Positions 51,071 to 61,349 of a DNA stretch of 64,000 bases are shown here, one piece after another. A program made the translations under genes and the position numbers. The stretch lies in assembly GCF_014207595.1 (NCBI RefSeq), contig NZ_JACHGY010000001.1:2610836-2674835 (forward strand), written 5' to 3'. The stretch is from Algisphaera agarilytica (lineage in GTDB: Bacteria > Planctomycetota > Phycisphaerae > Phycisphaerales > Phycisphaeraceae). Numbering within the stretch: the stretch's first letter is position 1; the number at the start of each line of letters is the position of its first letter. The notes under the pieces are model-generated. The model was not told the origin of the DNA. It was given only the letters and a program-made list of their open reading frames with translations, and ran no database searches.

Positions 51071-51118
51071 GTTCAGGCGGTGGGACATGCCTGAACGGGG
51101 GACGGGCCGAGGCCCGTC
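51071..51118 (+). promoter_or_regulatory. Two tandem hairpins in the leader of a small gene
   Basis: Hairpin 1 is GTTCAGGC/GCCTGAAC (51071-51078 with 51089-51096); hairpin 2 is GACGGGCC/GGCCCGTC (51101-51108 with 51111-51118). Both stems are perfect, four bases apart, and end 22 bases before the ATG. This resembles a structured 5' leader; no riboswitch class was recognised. Confidence 0.55.
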
Positions 51119-51140
51119 AAGGGATTGAGAGGGTATCCAC

Positions 51141-51320
51141 ATGAAAACGACGGTTTTGATTTTGGTTGCGCTGATCGCGGGTGTCGCCTGGATGACGCAC
51201 GAGCCGGTCCGTGAGGAGCTGTCCGGGCCGATCGAAGCTTTGGCGGGTGTGGGGGTGTTGGTGGCCGAGGCGTCGGCCGCGGCGGAGGCCTCGGCCGAAC
51301 GCAAGGCCGAAGACGAATAG
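51141..51320 (+). CDS. Small membrane or secreted protein (59 residues)
   Basis: ATG 51141 follows GAGAGGG with seven bases spacing. The product starts with a short basic lead and one hydrophobic helix (MKTTVLILVALIAGVAWM), then an Ala/Glu-rich amphipathic stretch (VAEASAAAEASAERKAEDE). This suggests a single-pass anchor with a helical tail, or an exported peptide. No relative was recognised. Two leader hairpins upstream hint at regulation. Confidence 0.65.
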   Translation: MKTTVLILVALIAGVAWMTHEPVREELSGPIEALAGVGVLVAEASAAAEASAERKAEDE

Positions 51321-51336
51321 GACCGGCGACGGGGGC

Positions 51337-52284
51337 TTAAGAAATGGGATTGGTCGGAGACTCGTCGTCCGTGCGGGCGTGGCTTTCCTCGTAGACCGCG
51401 CGGATGCCGCCCTCGGTCCCGAGGTGGCGGTGCAGGAAGTCGGCGACCCGGTCCTGGATGGCGGGGTTGTCCATCATGCGGCGGCTGTTGTGGCCCCCGC
51501 CCCGGACGAGCGTGAACTTGGAGGTGACACCGAGCTCGAGCAGGGCGGCGTGGAACTTGCGGGTCTGGTCCAGGGGCGTGACCTCGTTGCGGTCGCCGTG
51601 GATGTGCATGAACGGCGGGGCGTCCGCGTGGAGGTGATGCATCGGGCTGGCGAGCATGGCCCGCTCGCGGTCTTCGTGGACCGCGTGGCCGAGCAGCCGG
51701 GCTTCGGGCGAACGCTCGGCCCGGGTGCCACGACGCGACGCCCAGGTCTGGATCGCGATGAAATCTACGAGCCCGCTGTAGTTGATCACGGCGTTCACAT
51801 GGGTGGATTGTTCGGAGTAGTTCTCACGCTTGTTGGGCAGCCCGGGGTGGGCCATTTTTTCGATGTCGGGTTCGAAGCGCTGGTCGAGGATGGGGTGGCC
51901 GGCGGTGAGGCCGAGCATGCAGGCGAGGTACGCCCCCGAAGACAGGCCCGACGCGACGAACTGCTCGGGGTGCAGCCCGAACTCCTCGGCGTTGCCACGC
52001 AGGAAACGCACCGCGGCCTTGGCGTCCTCGATCTGCGAAGGGAACCCGTAGCGGGGCAGCAGGCGGTAGCTGACGCTGGCGACCGCGAAGCCGTAGCGGG
52101 TCAGCCAGCGGACGCGGCAGTCGTCCTTGTTGCCCGAGCGCCAACCCCCGCTGTGGAAATACAGCACCACCGGGACCTGGCGATCGGTCACCGGCCGATA
52201 CAGGTCCAGCAGCAGCTGCTGGGCGGGCAGTTCCTCGAAAACGAGGTTGCGGCGGGCTTCTATATTTTCGGCGGGGCTGTTCAT
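51337..52284 (-). CDS. Alpha/beta hydrolase (carboxylesterase/BD-FAE-like)
   Basis: A 315-residue alpha/beta hydrolase without a signal peptide. YFHSGGWRSG is the oxyanion-hole motif (HGGGW with Ser in place of one Gly); ASGLSSGAYLAC holds the nucleophile elbow G-x-S-x-G; HGDRNEVTP carries the acid Asp; and RGGGHNSRR the catalytic His. A lid insertion lies around residues 150-210. Members of this group are carboxylesterases, feruloyl esterases or kynurenine-formamidase-like enzymes. The substrate is unknown. It converges on the 59-residue small gene. Confidence 0.85.
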   Translation of the reverse strand: MNSPAENIEARRNLVFEELPAQQLLLDLYRPVTDRQVPVVLYFHSGGWRSGNKDDCRVRWLTRYGFAVASVSYRLLPRYGFPSQIEDAKAAVRFLRGNAEEFGLHPEQFVASGLSSGAYLACMLGLTAGHPILDQRFEPDIEKMAHPGLPNKRENYSEQSTHVNAVINYSGLVDFIAIQTWASRRGTRAERSPEARLLGHAVHEDRERAMLASPMHHLHADAPPFMHIHGDRNEVTPLDQTRKFHAALLELGVTSKFTLVRGGGHNSRRMMDNPAIQDRVADFLHRHLGTEGGIRAVYEESHARTDDESPTNPIS

Positions 52285-52985
52285 CGGCGGATGCTTGACG
52301 GGGCCAAATCCGGCTGAAAAGCGGGTTTTGCGACCGTTTTAGATTGAATCACCCCAAATATACCCCATCAGCCCGGGTTGGCCAGCGGATCGGGGCGGCG
52401 TTCTGGGGCGGTGCGTGGGGCGGGGGGGGCGGAGTTTTCCCCGGTAAACGCGGAGCGGGGTTGATCATGTGGGGAAAAGCCGTTACAACAAGGGTGTCAG
52501 AGAGCGGATTTGCCCGGCCCCGGCCAGGCAGGACCGCCCACCCGAGAATTGAAAATGGGGTGGTTTGGCTTTGACGGTCCAGCACACGGGTTCTGAGGAA
52601 CCGACCCTATCGGGTCTGTCGGGCTGTACGAAAGGTTGTTCTCTGACACCGACCGGATTCAGCAAGATTCAAGGATCGGCCGCCACGGCCAACTCGGGCG
52701 CTCTGTCCGGGATTGGTTGGCCAAGCTGGAGAGGTTGTTTGGGATCGGTGTAGACGATTGGGCAGGAGGCCCGGCCGCCGCTCCGACCCTGGGATGAAAC
52801 ATGACACAGCTCATGTCGGCCCTCTGCCGACACCGCGACCGGGCCCACCCGGACGCATCGGGGTACGTCTCCCGCGATCGAGTCGTCTCGACGCCCGAAC
52901 CTGCCCCGCGACAATCAAAAACGGCCGTGGTGTGCCCCGCATCCCCGGCCCATGAGTGTTAAGGACACGGGGCAAGAAGAATCCG
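52285..52985 (+). promoter_or_regulatory. Long gene-free leader region of rho
   Basis: About 700 bases without a supported gene between the divergent hydrolase and rho. It contains a G-rich block with repeated G4 runs (52392-52429), which may form a quadruplex. A C-rich, G-poorer part close to rho has a small stem GTCGGC/GCCGAC (52815-52831). In E. coli and other bacteria rho is autoregulated through a leader terminator; a similar role here is inference. Confidence 0.45.
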
Positions 52986-54206
<1,221 letters not shown>

Positions 54207-54227
54207 AACACTGATGTGTTGTCTGGG

Positions 54228-54806
54228 TTAAGGCAACAACTCCCCGATCCCGCCGATCCCATCCAGCAAAAAGCCCAGCAGAGCCGGCAGCGTTTCATTC
54301 TCTTTGTGAGAATCGATCCAACGCTTGGTTTCGACCGCTTTCTTGTAATCCGAGTTACCCAAACGACGGACCAAAAGGTCTTCCTCGGCCTTGGTTCGTC
54401 TTTGCCGACGGACTTCCGCTTGCCACGATGAAGTGAAGATCAGATGCAGGTCGTCGTGCATCTGGCGTCGCTGCAGTTCTTCCCATTCACCTGCGTCGAG
54501 CCAAACGCCGCCGCACCGGCCGCAGCGGTCGATGTGAAAGTCGATGCCGTGCCCGACCTTGTGGCGGATGAGGAAAGCGCCGTCGAACGGGCAGCGTTTA
54601 CCCGCTTCGGAATCGATGAGCTCGACATCGTTGCCGCCTTGCTCGGCATCGAGGTTGGGCAGCGGCGCTTCGAGGGTTTTGCGCCACGACCAATACGCGG
54701 CCATGGGCATCCAGATGCCCCCGCACTTCGGGCACTTCTTAACCGTGATTCCGGGTTCTATAACGTGGTGTTCGAGGGCCGTGTTCGGGTGGATGGGGCA
54801 GCGCAT
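54228..54806 (-). CDS. Zinc-ribbon protein (zf-TFIIB type, two units)
   Basis: A 192-residue protein with two zinc ribbons of the zf-TFIIB kind: CPIHP...KCPKCGGIWMP at the N-terminus and CPFDG...CGRCGGVWLDAGEWEEL at about residues 71-110. The CGG-hW-hDxGE ending is the family hallmark. A charged helical region follows. The function of such proteins is generally unknown. GGAAAG before the ATG supports the start. It converges on rho with a 21-base gap containing only a small stem, and is upstream of no clear partner. Confidence 0.8.
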   Translation of the reverse strand: MRCPIHPNTALEHHVIEPGITVKKCPKCGGIWMPMAAYWSWRKTLEAPLPNLDAEQGGNDVELIDSEAGKRCPFDGAFLIRHKVGHGIDFHIDRCGRCGGVWLDAGEWEELQRRQMHDDLHLIFTSSWQAEVRRQRRTKAEEDLLVRRLGNSDYKKAVETKRWIDSHKENETLPALLGFLLDGIGGIGELLP

Positions 54807-54871
54807 CGTTCTTTCCTTTCACGCATAGTGTGCAACACGCGCAACCCCCAAAGGAAATGATTGGCGTTGGC

Positions 54872-55909
54872 TTAGTCCCATTCTTGCAACAGACGCAAAG
54901 CGACCTTGCCGGGTTGCTCAGCCGCGCAGATCACCGAACTGACCGCGATGCCTTGGACACCAGCGTCCATGAGCTTGGGCAGGTTGTCGGGCGTGATGCC
55001 GCCGATGGCGAGGTGGGGCATGCGTTGGACTCGCTCGTCGGCAAGATACTCGCGGAGGTAGGCGGGGCCGGCGAGGACGGGCTTGTGCTTGGTGGTGGTG
55101 GGGAACATCGGGCCGACGCCGACGTAGTCGGCACCCGCAGCTTTGGCAGCGCGGGCCTGGTCGAGGTTTGAGGTACTGACGCCGACGAGCAGTTGGTGGC
55201 CGACGAGTTTCCGCACCGCGGCGACCGGCAGGTCGGTCTGGCCCAGGTGTACGCCATCCGCTCCGCTGGCGAAGGCGATGTCGGGGCGGTCGTTGATGAT
55301 CGCGGTGGAGTTGGCCTGGTGGCAACGCTCGACAACCGTGGCGGCGCGGTCGAGCAGTTCGCTGGCCTCGAGGTCTTTTTCTCGCAGCTGTACACAGTCG
55401 ACGCCGGCGTCGAGCGCTTGGTCCAGCACATCCAGCCAAGGCAGCTTGCAGAGCGACTCGGTCAGCAGCAGGCATACCCGCCACTGCTTGGCGCGTGTGG
55501 AAGACAACGCCGCGTTGAGTTGTTGCTCGATCTCGTAGCCGCGGTAACGCAATTGCTCAACCGCGGATGCCACACCCGCCTGATCGGTCGGGAGTGTCTT
55601 GGCGAACTCTTCGATCGAACGCAGCGCCTCGCTCAGCCGTTTGCCCGCGGCGAGCGCGACGTCTGCGACCCCGGCCCGCGATTGCTCGGCGGGTGTGGTG
55701 ATTGTGGTCCCGACATCCCCGGGCGTGTCGCGGTGGGCCTGCAGATTGGGAATCCCCGCCAACGCCTGGGCGAGATCATGCCGCAGCTGCTTGATCGGCT
55801 CGGCCAACCCCGCGTCATCCAGCAGGAAACGCACCGCATCCTCCATCACCCGCAAGGCTTCACGGGCACGGTTGGCGTTGGCGTCGAGGATGCGTAACAC
55901 AGCGGGCAT
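54872..55909 (-). CDS. thiE: Thiamine-phosphate synthase with N-terminal helical domain
   Basis: ThiE joins hydroxymethylpyrimidine diphosphate and thiazole phosphate to make thiamine phosphate. Residues ~145-345 are the TIM barrel: VQLREKDLEA, INDRPDIAFA, GVHLGQTDLP, VGVSTSN, YVGVGPMFPTTTK, LAIGGITPDN and GIAVSSVICA. The first ~140 residues form a helical domain (RILDANANRAREALRVMEDAVRF) seen in a ThiE subgroup of planctomycetes, cyanobacteria and others. It is often described as a ThiE-associated domain. No other thiamine gene is beside it. Confidence 0.92.
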   Translation of the reverse strand: MPAVLRILDANANRAREALRVMEDAVRFLLDDAGLAEPIKQLRHDLAQALAGIPNLQAHRDTPGDVGTTITTPAEQSRAGVADVALAAGKRLSEALRSIEEFAKTLPTDQAGVASAVEQLRYRGYEIEQQLNAALSSTRAKQWRVCLLLTESLCKLPWLDVLDQALDAGVDCVQLREKDLEASELLDRAATVVERCHQANSTAIINDRPDIAFASGADGVHLGQTDLPVAAVRKLVGHQLLVGVSTSNLDQARAAKAAGADYVGVGPMFPTTTKHKPVLAGPAYLREYLADERVQRMPHLAIGGITPDNLPKLMDAGVQGIAVSSVICAAEQPGKVALRLLQEWD

Positions 55910-55945
55910 GGCTTGGAAGTGTAAAACAATCGGGTAACCGCTTCG

Positions 55946-56044
55946 ACTTTAGCCCCGGGTCAATGACCCGGGGGCGTGTCATTGAACATTCGCCTCAAGT
56001 ATCGCAACCCGCGGCACCCCGGGTCATTGACCCGGGGCTAAAGT
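55946..56044. repeat. REPIN-like perfect inverted repeat overlapping a gene end
   Basis: Arms 55946-55972 and 56018-56044 are identical inverted 27-mers (ACTTTAGCCCCGGGTCAATG onward). Each arm is itself a hairpin (CCCGGGTCA-A-TGACCCGGG). The right arm encodes the last residues and the stop codon of the LAB_N gene. It shares the TTAGCCCCGGG core with 28854-28929. Confidence 0.9.
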
Positions 56045-56629
56045 GTGGTCATCCGTCTCATCCGAGGCGGCCGCCGAACGCGTCACCGTGACCCGGGTCT
56101 TGCGCAGCAACGCCACGTTCCGTGCGTAGATGAACCAACCCGTCGACTGGCCCAACACGCCGACGATGTCTTTCCGCCAGATGAAGTAGATCATGAGCAT
56201 CGTCGCCCCCGCCAGACTCATGTACCAGAAGATCGGCGGAACGATCGATCGCTTTTCTTTCTCGCTGACGATCCACTGCACGACCATCCGCCCGGTGAAC
56301 AGCACCTGTCCGAGCAGGCCGATGGCGACCCACAGGATTCCGAACGCGGTGGTGATGTTGAACAGCTTGAACAACGGCCCGCCCGCGTCGCGACGCTGCT
56401 GCTGCATCTCGATCATCGCCAGGTATTCGTCCGCACTGAGGGTGTGGCCGTTGTGCTGGACGCGCAGCTCGTCGCCCTCACGCACCAATTCCAGGTCGCC
56501 GATCCGGCCCTGCAAGTTCAGGGTCTTCACGTCTTCGCTGTCGGCATCGATCGTGGCGGGGGCCTGACCCGACGCGGGCACGATCATCAGCGACAGCGCG
56601 AGCAGCAGGGGGGCGAGGAGGTGAGGCAT
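56024..56629 (-). CDS. LAB_N (lipid A biosynthesis N-terminal domain) membrane protein
   Basis: About 201 residues from ATG 56629, chosen because it gives a signal-peptide-like start (MPHLLAPLLLALSLMIVPASG) and avoids a 50-base overlap with the upstream GT2. A short periplasmic domain (LNLQGRIGDLELVREGDELRV) is followed by three TM helices bearing the LAB_N motif: LFTGRMVVQWIVSEKEKRSIVP, FWYMSLAGATMLMIYFIWR and GWFIYARNVAL. This family pairs with DPM-like GT2 enzymes, as here. The final codons (TLAPGQ and stop) lie in a palindromic repeat arm. Confidence 0.85.
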   Translation of the reverse strand: MPHLLAPLLLALSLMIVPASGQAPATIDADSEDVKTLNLQGRIGDLELVREGDELRVQHNGHTLSADEYLAMIEMQQQRRDAGGPLFKLFNITTAFGILWVAIGLLGQVLFTGRMVVQWIVSEKEKRSIVPPIFWYMSLAGATMLMIYFIWRKDIVGVLGQSTGWFIYARNVALLRKTRVTVTRSAAASDETDDHTLAPGQ

Positions 56630-56648
56630 ATGGTGGATCGGGGTTGAG

Positions 56649-57431
56649 TCAGGGCGTGGCGGCGGTTGAAGCCGAGGCGGGGTTGCGCTTGGCTTCACGG
56701 ATCATGCCGCGGACGGCGAAGCAGTCGCGCAGGCCGGGGATGCCGCGCTTGAGCAGCCCGGTGCCGTACTTGGTCTTGCCCTCGTGGCGGGGGCGGTGGT
56801 TGACGGCGGTCTCGACGACCTTGCCGCCGAAGCCCGCGGCGCAGGCGGGGATGAAGCGGTGCATGCCTGGGCGGTGGAGCGGCAGGCGGCGGGCCATCTC
56901 GGCCTTGAGGGCGCGGGTGCCGCAGCCGGTGTCGCGGGCGCCGTCGCCGACGATGAGCTTGCGGGCGTATCGGCCGACGATGGAGGCGATCTTGCGGAAG
57001 GCGTGGTCCTGGCGGTTGGCCGAGCGGTCGCCCTGCACGAGGTCGGCGTCCTCGGCGATCAGCAGCTCGACCATCCGCGGCAGGTCGGCGGGGTCGTTCT
57101 GCAGGTCGGCATCGAGCGTGCAGATAATCGGGGCGCTCGCGGCATGGATCGCGGCCCGCATCGAGGCGGACTGGCCCTGGGGCGTGTCGTGCCGAACGGT
57201 GGTGAGCATGGGGAACTCGGTCTTGAGCGACGCGAGCTCGTCGGGCGTGGTATCGGTCGAGCCGTCGTCTACGATGACGATCTGGAACTTCTTGCCGGTG
57301 GCGCTGAAGGCCTGGGCGATCTGCTGGACCAGGGGCGTGAGGTTGCCCGCTTCATTGAGCGCGGGTGCGACCACCGCGAGGTCGTACTCGGGTGTATCGG
57401 GTGCTGGCGAAGAAGGTTGGGCGTCAGCCAT
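56649..57431 (-). CDS. DPM-like GT2 glycosyltransferase
   Basis: A 260-residue GT2 enzyme: AVVAPALNEAGNLTPLVQQI, IVIVDDGSTDTTPDEL, TLDADLQNDPADLPRMVELL (DxD), DTGCGTRALKAEMARRLP. No TM helices follow, so it is probably soluble or peripheral and works with the LAB_N membrane protein encoded next (gap 20 bases). Together they may form a polyprenyl-phosphate sugar synthase and carrier, as in lipid-modifying systems. The sugar is unknown. It is likely the first gene of a two-gene operon. Confidence 0.88.
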   Translation of the reverse strand: MADAQPSSPAPDTPEYDLAVVAPALNEAGNLTPLVQQIAQAFSATGKKFQIVIVDDGSTDTTPDELASLKTEFPMLTTVRHDTPQGQSASMRAAIHAASAPIICTLDADLQNDPADLPRMVELLIAEDADLVQGDRSANRQDHAFRKIASIVGRYARKLIVGDGARDTGCGTRALKAEMARRLPLHRPGMHRFIPACAAGFGGKVVETAVNHRPRHEGKTKYGTGLLKRGIPGLRDCFAVRGMIREAKRNPASASTAATP

Positions 57432-57469
57432 GCGGAGAGTGTAAACCCAGCCGGTGTGCTGTGCTGAGG

Positions 57470-59908
57470 TCAGACAGAGTTATCCGCGATCGAGTGTTCG
57501 AGGTGCTTGAGGTGGGCACGGATCCGGCGTTTGCGGTCGGCGTCAAGCGGGCGGTGGCCGAAGCGGATTTCGTAGAACAGATCGGTGAGGGCGACGACGG
57601 GGTCGAACCGCATCGGGTTGGCTTCGGCGAGCTCCTGGGCGAAGCTCGCGGGGGACTGCCAGTCGGGCCGGTGGAAGCCGTGCCGTTCGAGGATGTCGAG
57701 CATGATGAGGTAGAAGCGCAGGCGTCGGCTGAGGCCTCGTCGTTGCGGGGCGGGCAGGGTGGTGAGTTGCAGCCGCAGAATCCGTCGCCGCCGTGAGAGG
57801 AACAGACGCAACATGATGCCCGAAGCGATCAGCAGGCCGACGATGCACAGCCCGGCGGCGAACAGCTCGAGGTAACCCAGTTGCATCTCACCGGGCAGGT
57901 TTTTCATTCGTTGAATGAACTGTTTGAAGCCGGCCAGTCCGTCTCGGCTCGTGGTGCGGACGGTGTCGGTGACCTGGTGGATGACGTCTTCCTGGGTCTG
58001 GCGGTCGAACGCGACGACGCTGCGGATCCACGCGAACTCGATGTGCTCGTAGAACTCGCGGACCGAGGCGAAGAAGCCCTCGGGGGCGGAGTGCTCGGCT
58101 TCGACCCGGTCCGGCGGGGTGGCGTCGAAGGTGCGCCAGCCGATGCCGGGGCCGCCGTCGACTTCGGTCCAGGCGTGGGCGTTGGATTGGCGGACGACGT
58201 AGTACCCGCCGAGGGCGTTGAATTCGCTGGCGCGGAAGCCGGTGATGACCCGGGCGGGGATACCGATAGATCGACACAGCGCCGCCAAGCCCGAGGCGAA
58301 CAACTCGCAGTGGCCCCGCCGGGTTTCGAAGAGGAACGAGATGAGTGGGTCCTCACCCTTGCGAGCCGGGGGGTTGGCCAGGTCGTAGGCGTACCGGGCA
58401 CGGAGGTACTCGGCCAGAACCATGGTGATGTTCAGGTCGTCCGGCGTGTGGCGGGCTTCGGGGTCACGGTCGAGACCGGCCTCGCGGATAATCCGCAAAG
58501 CCATGTTCCTCACTTTTTCGGTTTCGACTTCCCATAGACGAGAGTAGTTGTCTTTGTTGATCTCCGGCGTGCTGGGGTTGCTTGCGTCTTCACCGCCGTA
58601 CAGCGAATAACTACGGTGGTCTATCATCTGGTCCAGAGGACGTGGGAGCAGATCCTCGGACAAGTCATCGATGCTGGGAGGCACACCCGGTTCCAATGGT
58701 GCTGTTGACTCGCCGTCGAGGGCGGGCAACCGCATGGGGGATGGCCAACTCAGACGATAGGTTGCAGCCCCAACGATCGATTCGGTAGCCCGTAGCTGAT
58801 GGTCGATCGCGCTGAATGCGACATCGATCAGGCTATCGGAATCGAAGTGGGTGAGGAAGAATCCCTGAGATCCGCGGCGGATCGGAACGGGGACCACGCT
58901 GAAAATCGTGCGTTGGCGCGAGTCGCGTAGGGCGATCTCTGCGGTGTATACGCCGGTTTGATTGAGTTCCTTTGCGATTTGCTCGACTTGTTTGTTGAGC
59001 GTGGTGATTTTGGTGATGCGGTCACTGGCGATGGCGAATTGCGAGCGGTACCACGTGTGGGTCTCGGTGTTGTAGGCATCCAGGGCCGCGCCGCGTACGA
59101 GCCATGGATCATCTTCCCAGCCGATCGACTGGCCGTGCGTTTTGAGCTTGAGGTTGAGCATCGGTTCACGCGAGCCCGTACCGATCGGCCCGCCGCCTAG
59201 GCGGACGGTGTTACTGAAGCCGGTCTGTTTGGGGGCATTCAGGCTTTGTGAAGAGCCGATATCGATCGGCGACTTACCGGTACGCGGCATGGTGACAAAC
59301 ACCGCTGACGCGACCAGCCCGCACACCAATCCGATCACCAAACCGAAGTAGCGAAGCTGCCTCCGTGCTCCCGGACCCGCCCAGGTGTTCGGGCGGGGCG
59401 GCGCTTGGCCGTCGGGGGCGGCGGCTAGGTTCGCTTGGTGAACACGGTCGGCTGTCGAGGTCAGGTGGAACATCAACACCGTTGCCAGCGCCAACGTGCA
59501 GTAAATCGCCAGGAAGATGCCGTAGATCATCGAGACCGACAACACGCTGGCCCCGATCATCTGCAGCAGGCTCAGCACGAGGAGCTGCGAATACTCGCGG
59601 TCGTTTTTGTGGGCGTACAACATCAACAGCTGCAGCGCCATGGTGAAGTGGCCCATCGCCGCTACGACGTAGCTTCGCTGCGTCATCAGTTCGACAACCA
59701 GCCAGCCCACCGCGACCAGGGCACCGGCGTTGACCAGCCAACGCGGGATCGTCTTGCCCCGCGGCCCCTCGGTGATGTACCAGGACATCGCCCCGATCGC
59801 CCCGGTGATCAGCAGCAGCCCGGGGTTGCGCTCGGCCATACACGACGCGACGATGCCCAGAAGCACCTGAGCAAACACCAGCCGACGAAACAACAACGCG
59901 GTATTCAT
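57470..59908 (-). CDS. TgpA-like membrane transglutaminase (DUF3488 + transglutaminase core)
   Basis: An 812-residue protein. About six TM helices (DUF3488-type, residues ~1-215) precede a long periplasmic region with a transglutaminase-like core. RRGHCELFASGLAALCRSIGIPARVITGF holds the nucleophile Cys, NAHAWTEVD the His, and TFDATPP the Asp. A last TM helix (~700) leads into a cytoplasmic helical tail with an Arg-rich start. Such proteins are usually next to DUF58 and MoxR genes, and here a DUF58 gene lies directly upstream with a TGATG overlap. The substrate is unknown. Confidence 0.88.
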   Translation of the reverse strand: MNTALLFRRLVFAQVLLGIVASCMAERNPGLLLITGAIGAMSWYITEGPRGKTIPRWLVNAGALVAVGWLVVELMTQRSYVVAAMGHFTMALQLLMLYAHKNDREYSQLLVLSLLQMIGASVLSVSMIYGIFLAIYCTLALATVLMFHLTSTADRVHQANLAAAPDGQAPPRPNTWAGPGARRQLRYFGLVIGLVCGLVASAVFVTMPRTGKSPIDIGSSQSLNAPKQTGFSNTVRLGGGPIGTGSREPMLNLKLKTHGQSIGWEDDPWLVRGAALDAYNTETHTWYRSQFAIASDRITKITTLNKQVEQIAKELNQTGVYTAEIALRDSRQRTIFSVVPVPIRRGSQGFFLTHFDSDSLIDVAFSAIDHQLRATESIVGAATYRLSWPSPMRLPALDGESTAPLEPGVPPSIDDLSEDLLPRPLDQMIDHRSYSLYGGEDASNPSTPEINKDNYSRLWEVETEKVRNMALRIIREAGLDRDPEARHTPDDLNITMVLAEYLRARYAYDLANPPARKGEDPLISFLFETRRGHCELFASGLAALCRSIGIPARVITGFRASEFNALGGYYVVRQSNAHAWTEVDGGPGIGWRTFDATPPDRVEAEHSAPEGFFASVREFYEHIEFAWIRSVVAFDRQTQEDVIHQVTDTVRTTSRDGLAGFKQFIQRMKNLPGEMQLGYLELFAAGLCIVGLLIASGIMLRLFLSRRRRILRLQLTTLPAPQRRGLSRRLRFYLIMLDILERHGFHRPDWQSPASFAQELAEANPMRFDPVVALTDLFYEIRFGHRPLDADRKRRIRAHLKHLEHSIADNSV

Positions 59909-61227
59909 CACTCACCCCCCCGGGCAGTGGCCACGGCAGCGGTCGCGAGGGAACCACTCAGCTCCGATCGTTTGGCGGCAAGAGTGTTCCGCGAGGTGGC
60001 TTGGTCCAGCGCGGCCAGGTCTGTGGCGTTGGTGACGTAGCGATCGAAATCCGCCGCTCCCAAAACGGTCGGGCCGCCGCCGTTGCCACCGCGTCCGCCG
60101 ACGGAGGGCGTCGAGCCCCGCCCGGGCCAGATCACCACCGCCGTTCTTTGAAGGGTGTCGGCCCCGGACAGGTTTTGGTCCTTTTGCGCAAGGTCCATCT
60201 CCGTTAACGCTTCGAGCAGCTGCGTGCGGTGCAGCAGGCTGTGGCGGGCGCGGAAGGTCGGACACTCCGGGCCCAAGACACGCAGCCCCACCCTGAACCC
60301 TCGCAGATACGCGTCGCAGATCAGCGACGCGGCCAGGCTGACCGCGCGTTCTTCGAGCTGCCGCCCGCTCACCGCGTCCTCGACCAGGCCCTGCTTGGTT
60401 TGCCGTTTGCCGCCGACACTCATCGGCGGCGTCTCACGCAGGTCCAGCACCAGCGAAAGGCTCGGCGGGCGCGGTGTAGTCAGTTCCCGGGCAACGAGTT
60501 CACCCGTTTTGGCGGTACGCTTCCAGTCGATCATCCGGGGGCTGTCCCCGGGTCGGTACTCACGCAGGCCGAAGAATTCTTCGGTACCCCCGGGGCGCTC
60601 CTCCACGTGCTTGCCTTCCCCCTCGGTGGTTGCCAGCTGGGTCAGTAGCTGACGCCGGACGCGGTAGAGGTATGGAAACACCAGCACCTCGTCGGTCTGT
60701 TCGAAGGTCACCGACTTCCGCAGCACGCTGAACGGGAACGATGTCGAAGCTTCGATGCGTTCAAACGTCAGCTTCCCGCGCCGCCGTGGTCGGCAGGGGG
60801 CTTGCGTCTGGGTGACCTGGCCCGCGCCGACGTGTAGCACCCAGGCCTGCGGCGGCCCGCCGAGCATCTGATCGATCCCTGCGCCCGACGCGGGGCCCTC
60901 CGACTTCCATCCCGCCAAGCCCGAGCCCCAGCCTTCCTGCAACACGACCGAGAACATCGGCAGCCACGACCGGTTATGCAGTTCGTAACCTAACGGCAGC
61001 GCCTCGCCCGCCGCGCAATGCGACGACACCACGCGCGTGACTTCCAATCCCCTCAACGAGATCGCCGCGATGCAGACCGAGATGATCATCCCGCCGACCA
61101 TCAGCCCGAAGCCCCAGAACAACAGGTTGGCTTGGGTGTAGATCGCCGACGCCAGGATCACGCCCGACACCAGCAGGTACAACACCCCGCCCGAGCCCAG
61201 TCGTATGCGTGTCCGCGATGACGCCAT
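59908..61227 (-). CDS. DUF58 domain protein
   Basis: A 439-residue protein (ATG 61227; a GTG at 61242 is also possible). Two N-terminal TM helices (VLYLLVSGVILASAIY, WGFGLMVGGMIISVCIAA) are followed by a beta domain and the DUF58 signature FGLREYRPGDSPRMIDWKRTAKTGELVARE. A diverged vWA-like region with LSLVLDLRET comes next. DUF58 proteins act with MoxR AAA+ ATPases and TgpA-like transglutaminases; the latter follows directly, but no MoxR gene is within the window on this side. The C-terminus is Gly- and Ala-rich. Confidence 0.88.
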   Translation of the reverse strand: MASSRTRIRLGSGGVLYLLVSGVILASAIYTQANLLFWGFGLMVGGMIISVCIAAISLRGLEVTRVVSSHCAAGEALPLGYELHNRSWLPMFSVVLQEGWGSGLAGWKSEGPASGAGIDQMLGGPPQAWVLHVGAGQVTQTQAPCRPRRRGKLTFERIEASTSFPFSVLRKSVTFEQTDEVLVFPYLYRVRRQLLTQLATTEGEGKHVEERPGGTEEFFGLREYRPGDSPRMIDWKRTAKTGELVARELTTPRPPSLSLVLDLRETPPMSVGGKRQTKQGLVEDAVSGRQLEERAVSLAASLICDAYLRGFRVGLRVLGPECPTFRARHSLLHRTQLLEALTEMDLAQKDQNLSGADTLQRTAVVIWPGRGSTPSVGGRGGNGGGPTVLGAADFDRYVTNATDLAALDQATSRNTLAAKRSELSGSLATAAVATARGGE

Positions 61228-61349
61228 GCGAACATTATCCACGTTGCGGGCGTGGGCGAAAGGTTCGGTGTCACAAAAAATGGGGCAGATGGCGTGGGGC
61301 TGTTATTCAATTCGAGCCGGTAAGCATTGATCGAAGCACCATCCCGCAA

